Below are positions 22,535-31,327 of a DNA stretch of 64,000 nucleotides, in pieces (position 1 is the first letter of the stretch; each line of letters opens with the position of its first letter). The notes below the pieces were generated by a model. That model saw only the letters and a program-made list of their open reading frames with translations, was not told where the DNA came from and ran no database searches. Made by a program: the position numbers and the translations under genes. The stretch comes from an uncultured Bacteroidales bacterium (GTDB lineage: Bacteria; Bacteroidota; Bacteroidia; Bacteroidales; F082), in contig CALCYT010000014.1 of the NCBI GenBank assembly GCA_937906455.1, positions 15,310 through 79,309 of the forward strand, in the 5' to 3' direction.

Positions 22535-23941
22535 TTACATTCTACCCACGCGACCTTTGATACGGCCTGACTTTGTGAGACCGTCGTAATGACGCATAAG
22601 CAGATGACTTTCAATCTGTTGTAATGTATCCAGCACCACTCCGACGAGAATCAGCAATGATGTTCCGCCATAGAACTGGCTGAACTGCTGGTTGACACCC
22701 ATCAGAGAGACGAGAGCAGGCATGATAGCCACGACGCCAAGGAACAATGATCCCGGAAGGGTTATTCTTGACATGATGGTATCGATATAGTCTTTCGTCT
22801 GCTTGCCGGGCTTCACGCCAGGGATGAAACCGCCGTTCTTCTTGATATCTTCCGCCATCTGCGCCGGGTTGATGGTCACAGCGGTGTAGAAGTATGTGAA
22901 GGCGACGATTAAGACAAAGAACACGAAGTTGTACCAGAATCCGTTCATGTTGGTCATAGCTCTCATGAATCCGCCCATTCTGTCAGGATCCGAATATCTG
23001 AAGAATGTGATAGGCACAAACATGATCGCCTGGGCGAAGATGATAGGCATGACGCCGGCGGCGTTGACCTTCAACGGGATGTACTGACGCACTCCACCGT
23101 ACTGTTTGTTGCCCACGACACGTTTCGCATACTGTACCGGGACCTTGCGGGTGCCTTGCACGAGCAATATTGTCATGATGATAACGAGTACGAGGAACAC
23201 GATCTCCAACAGGAAGAAGATAGGTCCGCCTGTTCCTTCGGTGAAGCGTGATGCGACTTCAGCGAACAGAGCGAATGGCAGACGCGCTATGATACCTATC
23301 ATGATGATGAGTGAGATACCATTGCCGATGCCCTTGTCGGTGATACGCTCGCCGAGCCACATGATGAACAATGTTCCTGCGATGAGGATTATCACTGAAG
23401 AAATCCAGAAGAACAATGTCGGGGCTCCGCCGTTGAACGGATAGATTGCCGTAGCGGGCAGCTGGGCCCTGAGGTTAGCGATGTAACCGGGAGCCTGCAC
23501 TGCCACGATAAGCACTGTAAGGTAACGTGTAATCTGGTTGATCTTGCGATGGCCGCTCTCGCCTTCCTTCTGCAAACGCTGGAAGTATGGGATAGCCATG
23601 CCGAGCAACTGGATGATGATGCTTGCGGTGATATAAGGCATGATACCGAGTGCGAACACAGAGGCATTTGCGAAAGCACCGCCAGAGAACATATTCAACA
23701 AACCAAGGAGACCGGAACTGCTTTGGTTTTTCAACGCCGCCAGCTCATTGGGGTCGATACCCGGAAGCACCACGTATGATCCGAAGCGGTAGATCAAGAT
23801 GATCATCAGCGTATAGAGGATTCTCTTGCGAAGTTCCTCGATTTTAAAGATATTCTGGATGTTCTCCCTGAGTCGCTTGTTCATCCAAAGAAGACCAGCG
23901 ATGACGAGGCACACCAAAATAACTATTAATAACTCCTTCAT
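22535..23941 (-). CDS. secY: Protein translocase subunit SecY, possibly with an extra N-terminal helix
   Basis: The protein contains the ten SecY helices, with GSYVVLPGIDPNEL near residue 53, SGLLGLLNMFSGGAF in the plug region, and LGERITDKGIGNG near 215. From the ATG at 23941 it has 468 residues and begins with a hydrophobic segment, LLIVILVCLVIAGLLW. A second ATG at 23884 would start MNKRLRENIQNIFKIEELRKR, the usual SecY start. The upstream start lies 20 bases after rplO, while the inner one would leave 77 bases. Topology allows either, so the start is left open. Confidence 0.93.
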   Translation of the reverse strand: MKELLIVILVCLVIAGLLWMNKRLRENIQNIFKIEELRKRILYTLMIILIYRFGSYVVLPGIDPNELAALKNQSSSGLLGLLNMFSGGAFANASVFALGIMPYITASIIIQLLGMAIPYFQRLQKEGESGHRKINQITRYLTVLIVAVQAPGYIANLRAQLPATAIYPFNGGAPTLFFWISSVIILIAGTLFIMWLGERITDKGIGNGISLIIMIGIIARLPFALFAEVASRFTEGTGGPIFFLLEIVFLVLVIIMTILLVQGTRKVPVQYAKRVVGNKQYGGVRQYIPLKVNAAGVMPIIFAQAIMFVPITFFRYSDPDRMGGFMRAMTNMNGFWYNFVFFVLIVAFTYFYTAVTINPAQMAEDIKKNGGFIPGVKPGKQTKDYIDTIMSRITLPGSLFLGVVAIMPALVSLMGVNQQFSQFYGGTSLLILVGVVLDTLQQIESHLLMRHYDGLTKSGRIKGRVGRM

Positions 23942-23960
23942 ATCTCTTCAGTTTAGTTGA

Positions 23961-24404
23961 TTAAATTTTCTCTATCGTACCACCAGCCTTTGTGATAGCC
24001 TCTTCAGCGCCTTTCGACCATGCGTTGGCTTTCACGTTGACTGCTTTTGTCAATTCACCGTTTCCGAGAATTTTTACTAATTCATTTTTTCCGACGAAAC
24101 CGTTTTCTTTCAACAGTTCAGGGGTGATGTCTGTGATGCCGCTGTTAGCCAAGTCTTCGAGAACCTCGATGTTCACCGGGCGGTATTCCACACGGTTGAT
24201 GTTCTTGAATCCGTACTTTGGCACGAGACGTGCGAGAGGCATCTGGCCGCCCTCGAAACCGATCTTATGAGTGTTGCCTGAGCGTGAGCCGGCTCCTTTG
24301 TGACCGCGTGTTGACGTGCCACCGTAGCCTGAGCCTTGTCCGCGACCGATTCTCTTGCGAGCTTTCACAGAACCTTTTGCCGGTTTAAGATTACTAAGAT
24401 CCAT
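23961..24404 (-). CDS. rplO: 50S ribosomal protein L15
   Basis: The 147-residue protein begins MDLSNLKPAKGSVKARKRIGRG and has the Gly-rich GSGYGGTSTRGHKGAGSRSG and a GFEGGQMPLARLVPKYGF stretch, all typical of L15. It binds 23S rRNA late in assembly. It follows rpmD by 27 bases. Confidence 0.98.
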   Translation of the reverse strand: MDLSNLKPAKGSVKARKRIGRGQGSGYGGTSTRGHKGAGSRSGNTHKIGFEGGQMPLARLVPKYGFKNINRVEYRPVNIEVLEDLANSGITDITPELLKENGFVGKNELVKILGNGELTKAVNVKANAWSKGAEEAITKAGGTIEKI

Positions 24405-24431
24405 ACTGTTTTAATTTTCTTAGTTTAACAA

Positions 24432-24614
24432 TTAGATTTCTTCAATTTTAAGAAGGTGTTTCACTTTCTCTACCATGCCCGCCACCGAAGGGTTTTCAAT
24501 GTCCACTTCCACTGACTGGTGCATTTTTCTGAGGTTCAAGCTCTTCAGAGTGTCCTTCTGATCCTGTGGTCTGCCGATGCCACTTCTAATCTGAGTTATT
24601 CTTACTTTTTTCAT
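24432..24614 (-). CDS. rpmD: 50S ribosomal protein L30
   Basis: The 60-residue protein has the L30 pattern VRITQIRSGIGRPQDQKDTL, then LNLRKMHQSVEVDI. It is 17 bases after rpsE and fits the standard spc order rpsE-rpmD-rplO. Confidence 0.96.
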   Translation of the reverse strand: MKKVRITQIRSGIGRPQDQKDTLKSLNLRKMHQSVEVDIENPSVAGMVEKVKHLLKIEEI

Positions 24615-24631
24615 TGTTCAAAATTTTTAGA

Positions 24632-25150
24632 TTATCCGTTAAACACCACATCCAAATCCACACCTCTCATCTGTGCCACTGTACGCGCGTCGCGCATCTT
24701 TGCGAGGGCGGCGAAGGTGGCTTTCACCACTGAGTGAGGGTTTGATGAACCTTTTGATTTTGCGAGAACGTTCTTCACGCCGACGCTTTCAAGAACAGCA
24801 CGCATTGCGCCGCCTGCGATGACACCGGTACCGGGGGTTGCCGGCTGGATGTAAACGTATGCTCCGCAATATTTTCCGTATTGTTCGTGAGGAAGAGTAC
24901 CGTTGATGACCGGAACCTTGATAAGGTTCTTCTTGGCATCTTCTGTACCTTTTTGAACAGCGGCTTGAACTTCCTTGGCCTTACCGAGGCCGTAGCCCAC
25001 CACGCCGTTTTCGTTACCGACGACGACGAGGGCTGCGAAGGTAAACGCGCGTCCACCTTTGGTAACTTTAGTCACACGGCCGACGTGGACCAGACGTTCT
25101 TTCAACTCGATTTCCGAAGTTTTCACTTTTTTTACGTTGACTTCTGCCAT
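24632..25150 (-). CDS. rpsE: 30S ribosomal protein S5
   Basis: The 172-residue protein has ELKERLVHVGRVTKVTKGGR at the start of the double-stranded RNA-binding domain, VVGYGLGKAKEVQAAVQKG, and the second domain with ATPGTGVIAGGAMRAVLE and GSSNPHSVVKA. S5 helps maintain decoding accuracy. It starts 5 bases after rplR. Confidence 0.98.
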   Translation of the reverse strand: MAEVNVKKVKTSEIELKERLVHVGRVTKVTKGGRAFTFAALVVVGNENGVVGYGLGKAKEVQAAVQKGTEDAKKNLIKVPVINGTLPHEQYGKYCGAYVYIQPATPGTGVIAGGAMRAVLESVGVKNVLAKSKGSSNPHSVVKATFAALAKMRDARTVAQMRGVDLDVVFNG

Positions 25151-25155
25151 AGTTT

Positions 25156-25509
25156 TTAGAATTTTAATCCTCCATTACGAGCGCCGTCTGCTAAAGACTT
25201 AACTCTTCCGTGATACAAATAACCGTTACGGTCGAACACCACCGTCTCGATACCTGCAGCCTTGGCTTTTTCTGCCACGAGGTTGCCTACCTTGGCGGCT
25301 TTCTCGATCTTCGTAATCTTTTCCTGTTCGATGCCGTTCTCCGTCGAGCTGGCACTGACCAAAGTCCTGCCGGCCTCATCGTCGATAAGCTGAACATAAA
25401 TCTGCTTGTTGCTTCTAAAGACAGACATTCTCGGGCGTGTCGCTGTGCCGCTGATGGTCTTGCGGACGCGTCTCTTGATGTTTAATCTTCTTTCGATCTT
25501 CTTATTCAT
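25156..25509 (-). CDS. rplR: 50S ribosomal protein L18
   Basis: The 117-residue protein contains RMSVFRSNKQIYVQLIDDEAG and ends with VVFDRNGYLYHGRVKSLADG, the L18 signatures. L18 binds 5S rRNA and places it in the 50S subunit. It follows rplF by 26 bases. Confidence 0.98.
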   Translation of the reverse strand: MNKKIERRLNIKRRVRKTISGTATRPRMSVFRSNKQIYVQLIDDEAGRTLVSASSTENGIEQEKITKIEKAAKVGNLVAEKAKAAGIETVVFDRNGYLYHGRVKSLADGARNGGLKF

Positions 25510-25535
25510 CTTTCTTGCGTTTTAAAAATTAAACA

Positions 25536-26096
25536 TTATTTACCTGCTGCCTTACCGGCCTTACGGCGCAGCACCTCGCCCTCAAACTTGATACCCTTGC
25601 CCTTGTAAGGCTCCGGTTTGCGGTATGAGCGGATCTTTGCTGCCACCTGACCGAGCAACTGCTTGTCGTATGAACGCATCTTGAGGATAGGGTTCTTACC
25701 TCTTTCATTGATAGTCTCGCATGTTATCTCATCAGGCATTACGAAAATAATGTTGTGAGAGAAACCGAGTGATAGCTCGAGCTGTTTGCCGTTGGCTTTA
25801 GCTTCCGCCTTGTAACCTACGCCGACGAACTCCTGCACTGTCTCGAAGCCTTCCGACACGCCCTTCACCATGTTGAAGAACAAGGCGCGGTATAGGCCGT
25901 GTTTAGCTGATGCGTCAGGGATGTTAGCCGGTGCCACATGGATGTGACCGTCTTCTATTTTAACGTCAACGTCACCATGGAAGTCCTGGCTTAGTGTGCC
26001 GAGTTTTCCTTTGACGGTGAGAACGTTATCTTTAATTGTAACCTCAGTACCTGCTGGGATTGCAATAGGTAATTTACCGATTCTTGATAATGCCAT
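25536..26096 (-). CDS. rplF: 50S ribosomal protein L6
   Basis: The 186-residue protein begins MALSRIGKLPIAIPAGTEV and contains GVGYKAEAKANGKQLELSLG and, near the end, IRSYRKPEPYKGKGIKF, typical of L6. Two similar beta/alpha domains are visible. It lies near the factor-binding site of the 50S subunit. It starts 17 bases after rpsH. Confidence 0.98.
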   Translation of the reverse strand: MALSRIGKLPIAIPAGTEVTIKDNVLTVKGKLGTLSQDFHGDVDVKIEDGHIHVAPANIPDASAKHGLYRALFFNMVKGVSEGFETVQEFVGVGYKAEAKANGKQLELSLGFSHNIIFVMPDEITCETINERGKNPILKMRSYDKQLLGQVAAKIRSYRKPEPYKGKGIKFEGEVLRRKAGKAAGK

Positions 26097-26113
26097 AGTT
26101 GTTTCCTCCTAAA

Positions 26114-26512
26114 TTATGATACATAGCACAACACTTCGCCTCCGACATGGAGATTACGGGCTTCTTTATCGGTCATAATGCCTCTTGAGGTCGAGATGAT
26201 GGCGATACCAAGGCCGTTCATGACTCTCGGGAGGTTTTCCGAGTCAGCGTACTGACGGAGACCAGGGCGCGACACGCGCTCGATTGTCATGATAGCTGGC
26301 TGTTTGGTGACGGGGTGGTATTTAAGAGCGATCTTAATAGTACCTTGTGGTCCGTCTTCTTCGAACTTATAGTTAAGGATATAGCCTTTTTCGAAGAGGA
26401 TCTTGGTGATAGCCTTCTTCACGTTTGAAGCAGGAACTTCCACTATTCTATGTTTAGCGTTGACGGCATTGCGTACGCGTGTCAAAAAATCTGCTATAGG
26501 GTCTGTAATCAT
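26114..26512 (-). CDS. rpsH: 30S ribosomal protein S8
   Basis: The 132-residue protein begins MITDPIADFLTRVRNAV and has the C-terminal STSRGIMTDKEARNLHVGGEVLCYV, both diagnostic of S8. S8 is a primary binder of the 16S central domain and an autogenous regulator of the spc operon in Escherichia coli. I saw no obvious mimic of its rRNA site here. Confidence 0.98.
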   Translation of the reverse strand: MITDPIADFLTRVRNAVNAKHRIVEVPASNVKKAITKILFEKGYILNYKFEEDGPQGTIKIALKYHPVTKQPAIMTIERVSRPGLRQYADSENLPRVMNGLGIAIISTSRGIMTDKEARNLHVGGEVLCYVS

Positions 26513-26533
26513 AGTTTTAATCCTTTTAATTAA

Positions 26534-26803
26534 TTACCAACTTGCTTTTTTAACACCTGGGATCAAGCCTTTGAGGGCCATTTCACGGAAGTTGATACGT
26601 GAGATGCCGAACTGACGCATATAACCTTTTGGACGTCCTGTAAGCTGACAACGATTGTGTACGCGGACTGGTGAAGCGTTTCTTGGGAGCTTCTGGAGAC
26701 CTACGTAGTCGCCGGCGGCCTTGAGGGCGGCGCGTTTCTCAGCGTATTTCTCTACCATCGCCATTCTCTTGCGCTCGCGCGCTTTCATTGATTCTTTTGC
26801 CAT
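26534..26803 (-). CDS. rpsN: 30S ribosomal protein S14, zinc-free form
   Basis: The 89-residue protein begins MAKESMKARERKRMAMVEKY and ends RQFGISRINFREMALKGLIPG and VKKASW. It lacks the four-Cys zinc site of the short S14 form, so it is the long zinc-independent type. It follows rplE by 7 bases. Confidence 0.97.
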   Translation of the reverse strand: MAKESMKARERKRMAMVEKYAEKRAALKAAGDYVGLQKLPRNASPVRVHNRCQLTGRPKGYMRQFGISRINFREMALKGLIPGVKKASW

Positions 26804-26810
26804 ATCTTAC

Positions 26811-27368
26811 TTATTTTTTCTGGTTTTTAAATGGAAGACCAAACTGTTTCAACAAGGCCATTGCTTCCTTGTCGGTGTTCGCTGATGTGACGAAGGTGAT
26901 ATCCATACCGTTGATTTTGTTTACTTTATCCATATCAATCTCCGGGAAGATGATCTGTTCGGTCACGCCGAAGCTGTAATTGCCGCGGCCGTCGAAGCCT
27001 TTGTCATTAATACCTCTGAAGTCACGAACACGTGGGAGTGCTACAGCGACGAGGCGTTCGAGAAACTCGTACATCTTGTCACCGCGCAATGTCACGCGCA
27101 CGCCGATCGGGTTACCACGACGCAGTTTGAAGTTTGACACGTCGTGTCTTGAGATTGTCGGTACGGCTTTTTGTCCGGTGATAGCTGTCATTTCCTCTAC
27201 ACCATAGTCAATCAGTTTCTTGTCGGCGAGAGCTGCGCCGATACCCTGATTGAGCGAAATTTTCAAAAGCCGTGGAACCTGCATCACAGTCTTGTACTGG
27301 AATTCCTTCATCAATGCAGGCACGATTTCGCTCTTGTACTGTACTTTAAGTCTGGGTTGATAGTTCAT
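26811..27368 (-). CDS. rplE: 50S ribosomal protein L5
   Basis: The 185-residue protein contains VMQVPRLLKISLNQGIG, ITGQKAVPTISRHDVSNFKL, and FPEIDMDKVNKINGMDITFV, matching L5. It binds 5S rRNA and contacts P-site tRNA. Its ATG overlaps the rplX stop by one base (TAATG). Confidence 0.98.
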   Translation of the reverse strand: MNYQPRLKVQYKSEIVPALMKEFQYKTVMQVPRLLKISLNQGIGAALADKKLIDYGVEEMTAITGQKAVPTISRHDVSNFKLRRGNPIGVRVTLRGDKMYEFLERLVAVALPRVRDFRGINDKGFDGRGNYSFGVTEQIIFPEIDMDKVNKINGMDITFVTSANTDKEAMALLKQFGLPFKNQKK

Positions 27369-27685
27369 TACTTAATAACCTCCCCTGTTTTTTTAGAATA
27401 ACGGACTAATTTTCCTTGTTCATCTTTTTTACGACCTATGCGGCCGGCTTTGCCGTCCTTGTCACAAACCATGACGTTTGAGGCATGGATGGAAGCTTCT
27501 TTCTTTATGATACCACCTTTAGGGTTCTCAGTGCTTGGTCTTGCGTGCTTCGACACGAGGTTGACGCCGTCAACGATGACGCGGTTCTTCTCTTTATCGA
27601 CGCTGAGGACTGTGCCTTTCTTGCCCTTTTGGGTTCCGGCGATAACTACCACGCTGTCGCCTTTCTTTACAAACATTTTACTCAT
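27368..27685 (-). CDS. rplX: 50S ribosomal protein L24
   Basis: The ATG at 27685 gives 105 residues beginning MSKMFVKKGDSVVVIAG, the KOW-motif start of L24. The frame is open 13 codons further upstream, but that part overlaps the rplN end and is unlike L24. GTQKGKKGTVLSVDKEKNRVIVDGVN fills residues 18-43. L24 begins 50S assembly. It is tightly packed with rplN and rplE. Confidence 0.96.
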   Translation of the reverse strand: MSKMFVKKGDSVVVIAGTQKGKKGTVLSVDKEKNRVIVDGVNLVSKHARPSTENPKGGIIKKEASIHASNVMVCDKDGKAGRIGRKKDEQGKLVRYSKKTGEVIK

Positions 27686-27704
27686 AGCTTCTTTCCTTTC
27701 TTGA

Positions 27705-28073
27705 TTAGAGTACCTCAGGTGCAAGAGATACGATTTTCATATACTGTTTCTCACGCAACTCCCTGGCTACCGGTCCAAAGATACGAGTTCCTAACATTTC
27801 GCCTTGTCCATTGAGGAGGACGCATGCGTTGTCATCGAAGCGGATGTATGATCCGTCGGGACGGCGTGTCTCCTTCTTGGTGCGGACTACGACTGCCTTT
27901 ACTACTGAACCCTTCTTCACGTTACCGCTTGGAAGAGCGTCTTTCACTGTGACCACGATGACGTCGCCGATACGGGCATAACGTTTCTTGGTTCCACCTA
28001 ATACTCTGATGCAGAGCACTTCCTTCGCACCGCTATTGTCGGCTACTGCAAGTCTTGATTCTTGTTGTAACAT
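27705..28073 (-). CDS. rplN: 50S ribosomal protein L14
   Basis: The 122-residue protein begins MLQQESRLAVADNSGAKEVL and contains VRTKKETRRPDGSYIRFDDN and GTRIFGPVARELRE, highly conserved in L14. It forms bridges to the 30S subunit. Its start overlaps the rpsQ stop by one base. Confidence 0.98.
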   Translation of the reverse strand: MLQQESRLAVADNSGAKEVLCIRVLGGTKKRYARIGDVIVVTVKDALPSGNVKKGSVVKAVVVRTKKETRRPDGSYIRFDDNACVLLNGQGEMLGTRIFGPVARELREKQYMKIVSLAPEVL

Positions 28074-28327
28074 TACTTGGCCCTTTCTATTATTTCAACG
28101 AGTCTCCAACGTTTGTTCTTGCTCAACGGACGGGTCTCCATGATGCGCACCGTGTCACCGATGTTGCATTCATTTTTCTCGTCATGTGCGAAGAATCTGG
28201 TTGATTTCTTAACGAATTTACCGTAAATCGGGTGTTTTGTACGACGCTCAATCACAACGACGATCGTCTTGTCCATCTTATTGCTGGCAACAACACCAAT
28301 TCTTTCTTTTCTAAGATTTCTTTCCAT
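28073..28327 (-). CDS. rpsQ: 30S ribosomal protein S17
   Basis: The 84-residue OB-fold protein contains RKERIGVVASNKMDKTIVV and NIGDTVRIMETRPLSKNKRW, the S17 signatures. It binds the 5' domain of 16S rRNA. It lies 18 bases after rpmC and overlaps rplN by one base. Confidence 0.98.
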   Translation of the reverse strand: MERNLRKERIGVVASNKMDKTIVVVIERRTKHPIYGKFVKKSTRFFAHDEKNECNIGDTVRIMETRPLSKNKRWRLVEIIERAK

Positions 28328-28345
28328 TTTTATTCCTTTCGTCGT

Positions 28346-28555
28346 TTATTGTTTAGCGTTCTTTTCCGCGTTCTGGCGTTTTGTAAGTTCCGTCAGCATG
28401 CGTGCCAATTGTTTACGTGTGGCGCCGATTGTGTTCGGATTATCCAATGGGGAAACTGCGTGTTGCATTTTCATCTTGATGTATTTGGCGCGTGTGGCGT
28501 CGATACGTTCCATCAGATCAGCAGTACTTAGTTCATTGATTGCTTCTTTCTTCAT
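28346..28555 (-). CDS. rpmC: 50S ribosomal protein L29
   Basis: The 69-residue helical protein contains the MKMQHAVSPLDNPNTIGATR stretch and KQLARMLTELTKR, matching L29 near the peptide exit. It follows rplP by 15 bases. Confidence 0.96.
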   Translation of the reverse strand: MKKEAINELSTADLMERIDATRAKYIKMKMQHAVSPLDNPNTIGATRKQLARMLTELTKRQNAEKNAKQ

Positions 28556-28570
28556 GATGCTTACTGTTTT

Positions 28571-28990
28571 TTATTCGACATAATCTCTTCTTACCACGAA
28601 TTTAGTTGCTACAGGGAGCTTTTGAGCGGCTAAGCGGAGTGCTTCTTTAGCTACTGCTAACGGCACGCCGGCAGCTTCGAAAAGCATGTGACCCGGGGTT
28701 ACACGAGCCACGAAGTACTCGACGTCTCCCTTACCTTTACCCATACGAACCTCGAGAGGCTTTTTGGTGATAGGTTTGTCAGGGAATATTCTGATCCAAA
28801 TCTGTCCTTCACGTTTCATGTGACGTGTGACAGCTTGACGTGCGGCCTCTATCTGGCGTGCTGTGATCAGGTGTTCCTCAAGTGTTTTAATACCAAAAGT
28901 ACCGAAGGCGAGTTCATGACCGCGGTGTGCGTTGCCTTTCATCTTGCCCTTCTGGGGTCTTCTGTATCTTGTTCTCTTAGGTTGTAACAT
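28571..28990 (-). CDS. rplP: 50S ribosomal protein L16
   Basis: The 139-residue protein begins MLQPKRTRYRRPQKGKMKG and contains GQIWIRIFPDKPITKKPLEVRMGKGKG, with EAAGVPLAVAKEALRLAAQK later. It contacts A-site tRNA in the 50S subunit. The Arg in VRMGKGKG is the hydroxylation site in some bacteria. Confidence 0.98.
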   Translation of the reverse strand: MLQPKRTRYRRPQKGKMKGNAHRGHELAFGTFGIKTLEEHLITARQIEAARQAVTRHMKREGQIWIRIFPDKPITKKPLEVRMGKGKGDVEYFVARVTPGHMLFEAAGVPLAVAKEALRLAAQKLPVATKFVVRRDYVE

Positions 28991-29011
28991 CTCTTATCTT
29001 TTTTTAATCTT

Positions 29012-29746
29012 TTACTTAGTAGTACGTTTATTGCGACGTGGGGCGCCACCGTTGGGTTTGCCGGCATTGCCGCCTTTCTTGGGGGCTGCGGCGGATGAGG
29101 TGGTAGGCACCAGTTCCGGACGACCGTAGATCTCACCTTTGCAGATCCACACCTTGATGCCGATGCGACCGTATGAAGTGTGAGCTTCCACTAATGAGTA
29201 GTCGATGTCAGCGCGCAGTGTGTGTAACGGCACGCGACCCTCTTTGTAGGTTTCCTGACGTGCTATCTCGGCGCCTCCGATACGGCCAGACGCGATGACC
29301 TTGATGCCCTCGGCACCGATTCTCATTGTGTCTGACACGGCTTTCTTGATGGCGCGACGGAACGACACACGTCCTTCAATCTGTTTCGCTATTGAACTCG
29401 CGACGATATACGCGTCGAGTTCAGGTCTCTTGATCTCGCTGATGTTGATCTGAATCTCCTTACCGATGAGCTTCTTCATCTCTTCCTTCAACTTATCGAC
29501 CTCTGTGCCGCCTTTACCGATGATGACACCCGGACGAGCTGTGAAGATAGTGACTGTGACGAGCTTTATCGAGCGCTCGATACCGATTTTCGAGATACTT
29601 GCCTTACCGAGACGGGCGGTGAGATACTTGCGGATCTTATCGTCTTCCCCGATGTTCTTGGCTGTTTCTTTTCCACAGTACCAGTTTGAGTCCCAACCTT
29701 TGATGACTCCGAGTCTTAAACCTATTGGATGAGTTTTCTGTCCCAT
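29012..29746 (-). CDS. rpsC: 30S ribosomal protein S3
   Basis: The 244-residue protein begins MGQKTHPIGLRLG and has a KH domain with ARPGVIIGKGGTEVDKL near residue 74. The second domain contains YSLVEAHTSYGRIGIKVWICKGE. A Gly/Lys/Arg-rich tail follows residue 215. S3 forms the mRNA entry channel. It lies 11 bases after rplV. Confidence 0.98.
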   Translation of the reverse strand: MGQKTHPIGLRLGVIKGWDSNWYCGKETAKNIGEDDKIRKYLTARLGKASISKIGIERSIKLVTVTIFTARPGVIIGKGGTEVDKLKEEMKKLIGKEIQINISEIKRPELDAYIVASSIAKQIEGRVSFRRAIKKAVSDTMRIGAEGIKVIASGRIGGAEIARQETYKEGRVPLHTLRADIDYSLVEAHTSYGRIGIKVWICKGEIYGRPELVPTTSSAAAPKKGGNAGKPNGGAPRRNKRTTK

Positions 29747-29757
29747 TGTAATCTTAA

Positions 29758-30195
29758 TTAATTCTTTTCTTCAACATTAGCTTCTGTTGCGTTCATTTCC
29801 GCGATTCTGCTATCGACGATGATAGTGACGTGGTTAGAGCGTTTGCGGATGCGGTGCGCGCGGCCTTGTGGGGCGGGCTGAATGCGTTTCAGCGTGCGGC
29901 CTTCATCAACAAATATCTCTTTTACGTACAGGTTGGCGTCTTCAATGCGCTTACCCTCGTTCTTAGCTTCCCAGTTGGCGATTGCAGAGCGGAGTAACTT
30001 GTACACCGGCTTTGCAGCTGCTTTAGGTGAGTATAATAAGGCATGCAGTGCAAGTTCCACTTTCATTCCTCTAATCATGTCAGCGACCAAGCGCATTTTG
30101 CGTGGTGAAGTAGGAATATCATTGTATTTTGCAATGGCGACCTTCTTCTTAGCTGCCTTTCTGGCTTCTGCTGTATTATGTTTTCTTGCTCCCAT
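29758..30195 (-). CDS. rplV: 50S ribosomal protein L22
   Basis: The 145-residue protein contains NDIPTSPRKMRLVADMIRG, and the loop RIQPAPQGRAHRIRKRSNHV that reaches into the exit tunnel. No deletion is seen in that loop, the site of macrolide-resistance changes. It follows rpsS by 8 bases. Confidence 0.98.
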   Translation of the reverse strand: MGARKHNTAEARKAAKKKVAIAKYNDIPTSPRKMRLVADMIRGMKVELALHALLYSPKAAAKPVYKLLRSAIANWEAKNEGKRIEDANLYVKEIFVDEGRTLKRIQPAPQGRAHRIRKRSNHVTIIVDSRIAEMNATEANVEEKN

Positions 30196-30203
30196 AGTAC
30201 TTA

Positions 30204-30476
30204 TTATTTATCTTTTCTGTTACCGGCATGGCCTCTGAATGTGCGTGTCGGGGCGAACTCTCCGAGTTTGTGTCCCACCATGTTTTCAGTCACGTAAACC
30301 GGGATGAATTTATTACCGTTGTGAACAGCGATGGTTTGTCCAACGAAATCAGGTGAAATCATTGAAGCTCTTGACCAAGTCTTGATCACGGTCTTCTTTC
30401 CTGTTGCTACATTATCCAACACTCTCTGTTCGAGTTTATAGTGGATATATGGTCCTTTTTTAAGTGAACGACTCAT
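30204..30476 (-). CDS. rpsS: 30S ribosomal protein S19
   Basis: The 90-residue protein begins MSRSLKKGPYIHYKLEQRV and ends GHKLGEFAPTRTFRGHAGN and RKDK, typical of S19. It forms a complex with S13 in the 30S head. It lies 24 bases after rplB. Confidence 0.98.
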   Translation of the reverse strand: MSRSLKKGPYIHYKLEQRVLDNVATGKKTVIKTWSRASMISPDFVGQTIAVHNGNKFIPVYVTENMVGHKLGEFAPTRTFRGHAGNRKDK

Positions 30477-30500
30477 AATTTTCTTTTTTTACTTGGTTAA

Positions 30501-31325
30501 TTACTTCTTACGTCTTTCAATGATATACTTGTTGGATGCGTTCTTCGGGTGACGTGTCTTGTAGCCTTTTGCCGGCAAGCCCTTACGGCTTCTCGGATGA
30601 CCACCTGACGCGCGGCCTTCACCACCACCCATCGGGTGATCCACCGGGTTCATGACGACGCCACGGACGCGTGGGCGACGGCCTAACCAGCGGCTACGGC
30701 CTGCCTTGCCTGATTTCTCGAGGTTGTGGTCGGCATTCGACACTGTTCCTATCGTAGCTCTGCATGCCTGGAGGATGAGACGTGTCTCGCCTGAAGGCAT
30801 CTTCAAGATGGCGTATTTACCATCACGTGACATCAGCTGTGCGTATGCGCCTGCGCTGCGTGCCATCTTGGCACCCTGACCGGGGCGCAACTCGATGTTG
30901 TGGATGATTGTACCGAACGGAACATCGCTCAAGAACAATGTGTTACCGATGTTCGGAGTGGCATCCTTGCCTGACATCACCTCTTGTCCGACCTTCAAGC
31001 CCTGAGGTGCGATGATGTAACGCTTCTCGCCATCGGCGTAAACCACCAATGCGATGCGTGCTGTGCGGTTAGGATCGTATTCGATCGTCTTGACGATGCC
31101 TTTGATACCGTCTTTATCGCGCTTGAAGTCGATAATTCTGTACTTCTGCTTGTGACCGCCGCCAATGTTGCGGACAGTCTCTTTTCCAGTATTGTTACGG
31201 CCGCCGGTGCTCTTCTTTGGAGCGAGCAACGATCTCTCCGGCTTGTTGGTCGTAATCTCATCGAAAGCGCTTATAACTTTGAAGCGCTGACCTGGAGTTG
31301 TTGGTTTATATTTCTTTAAAGCCAT
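30501..31325 (-). CDS. rplB: 50S ribosomal protein L2
   Basis: The 274-residue protein contains GRNNTGKETVRNIGGGHKQ, the SH3-like middle (YDPNRTARIALVVYADGEKR), and VVMNPVDHPMGGGEGR near residue 225. The conserved His of the VDH segment is kept, while the next His of the usual HPHGGG is Met. L2 is needed for subunit joining and peptidyl transfer. It follows rplW by 2 bases. Confidence 0.98.
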   Translation of the reverse strand: MALKKYKPTTPGQRFKVISAFDEITTNKPERSLLAPKKSTGGRNNTGKETVRNIGGGHKQKYRIIDFKRDKDGIKGIVKTIEYDPNRTARIALVVYADGEKRYIIAPQGLKVGQEVMSGKDATPNIGNTLFLSDVPFGTIIHNIELRPGQGAKMARSAGAYAQLMSRDGKYAILKMPSGETRLILQACRATIGTVSNADHNLEKSGKAGRSRWLGRRPRVRGVVMNPVDHPMGGGEGRASGGHPRSRKGLPAKGYKTRHPKNASNKYIIERRKK

Positions 31326-31327
31326 CT

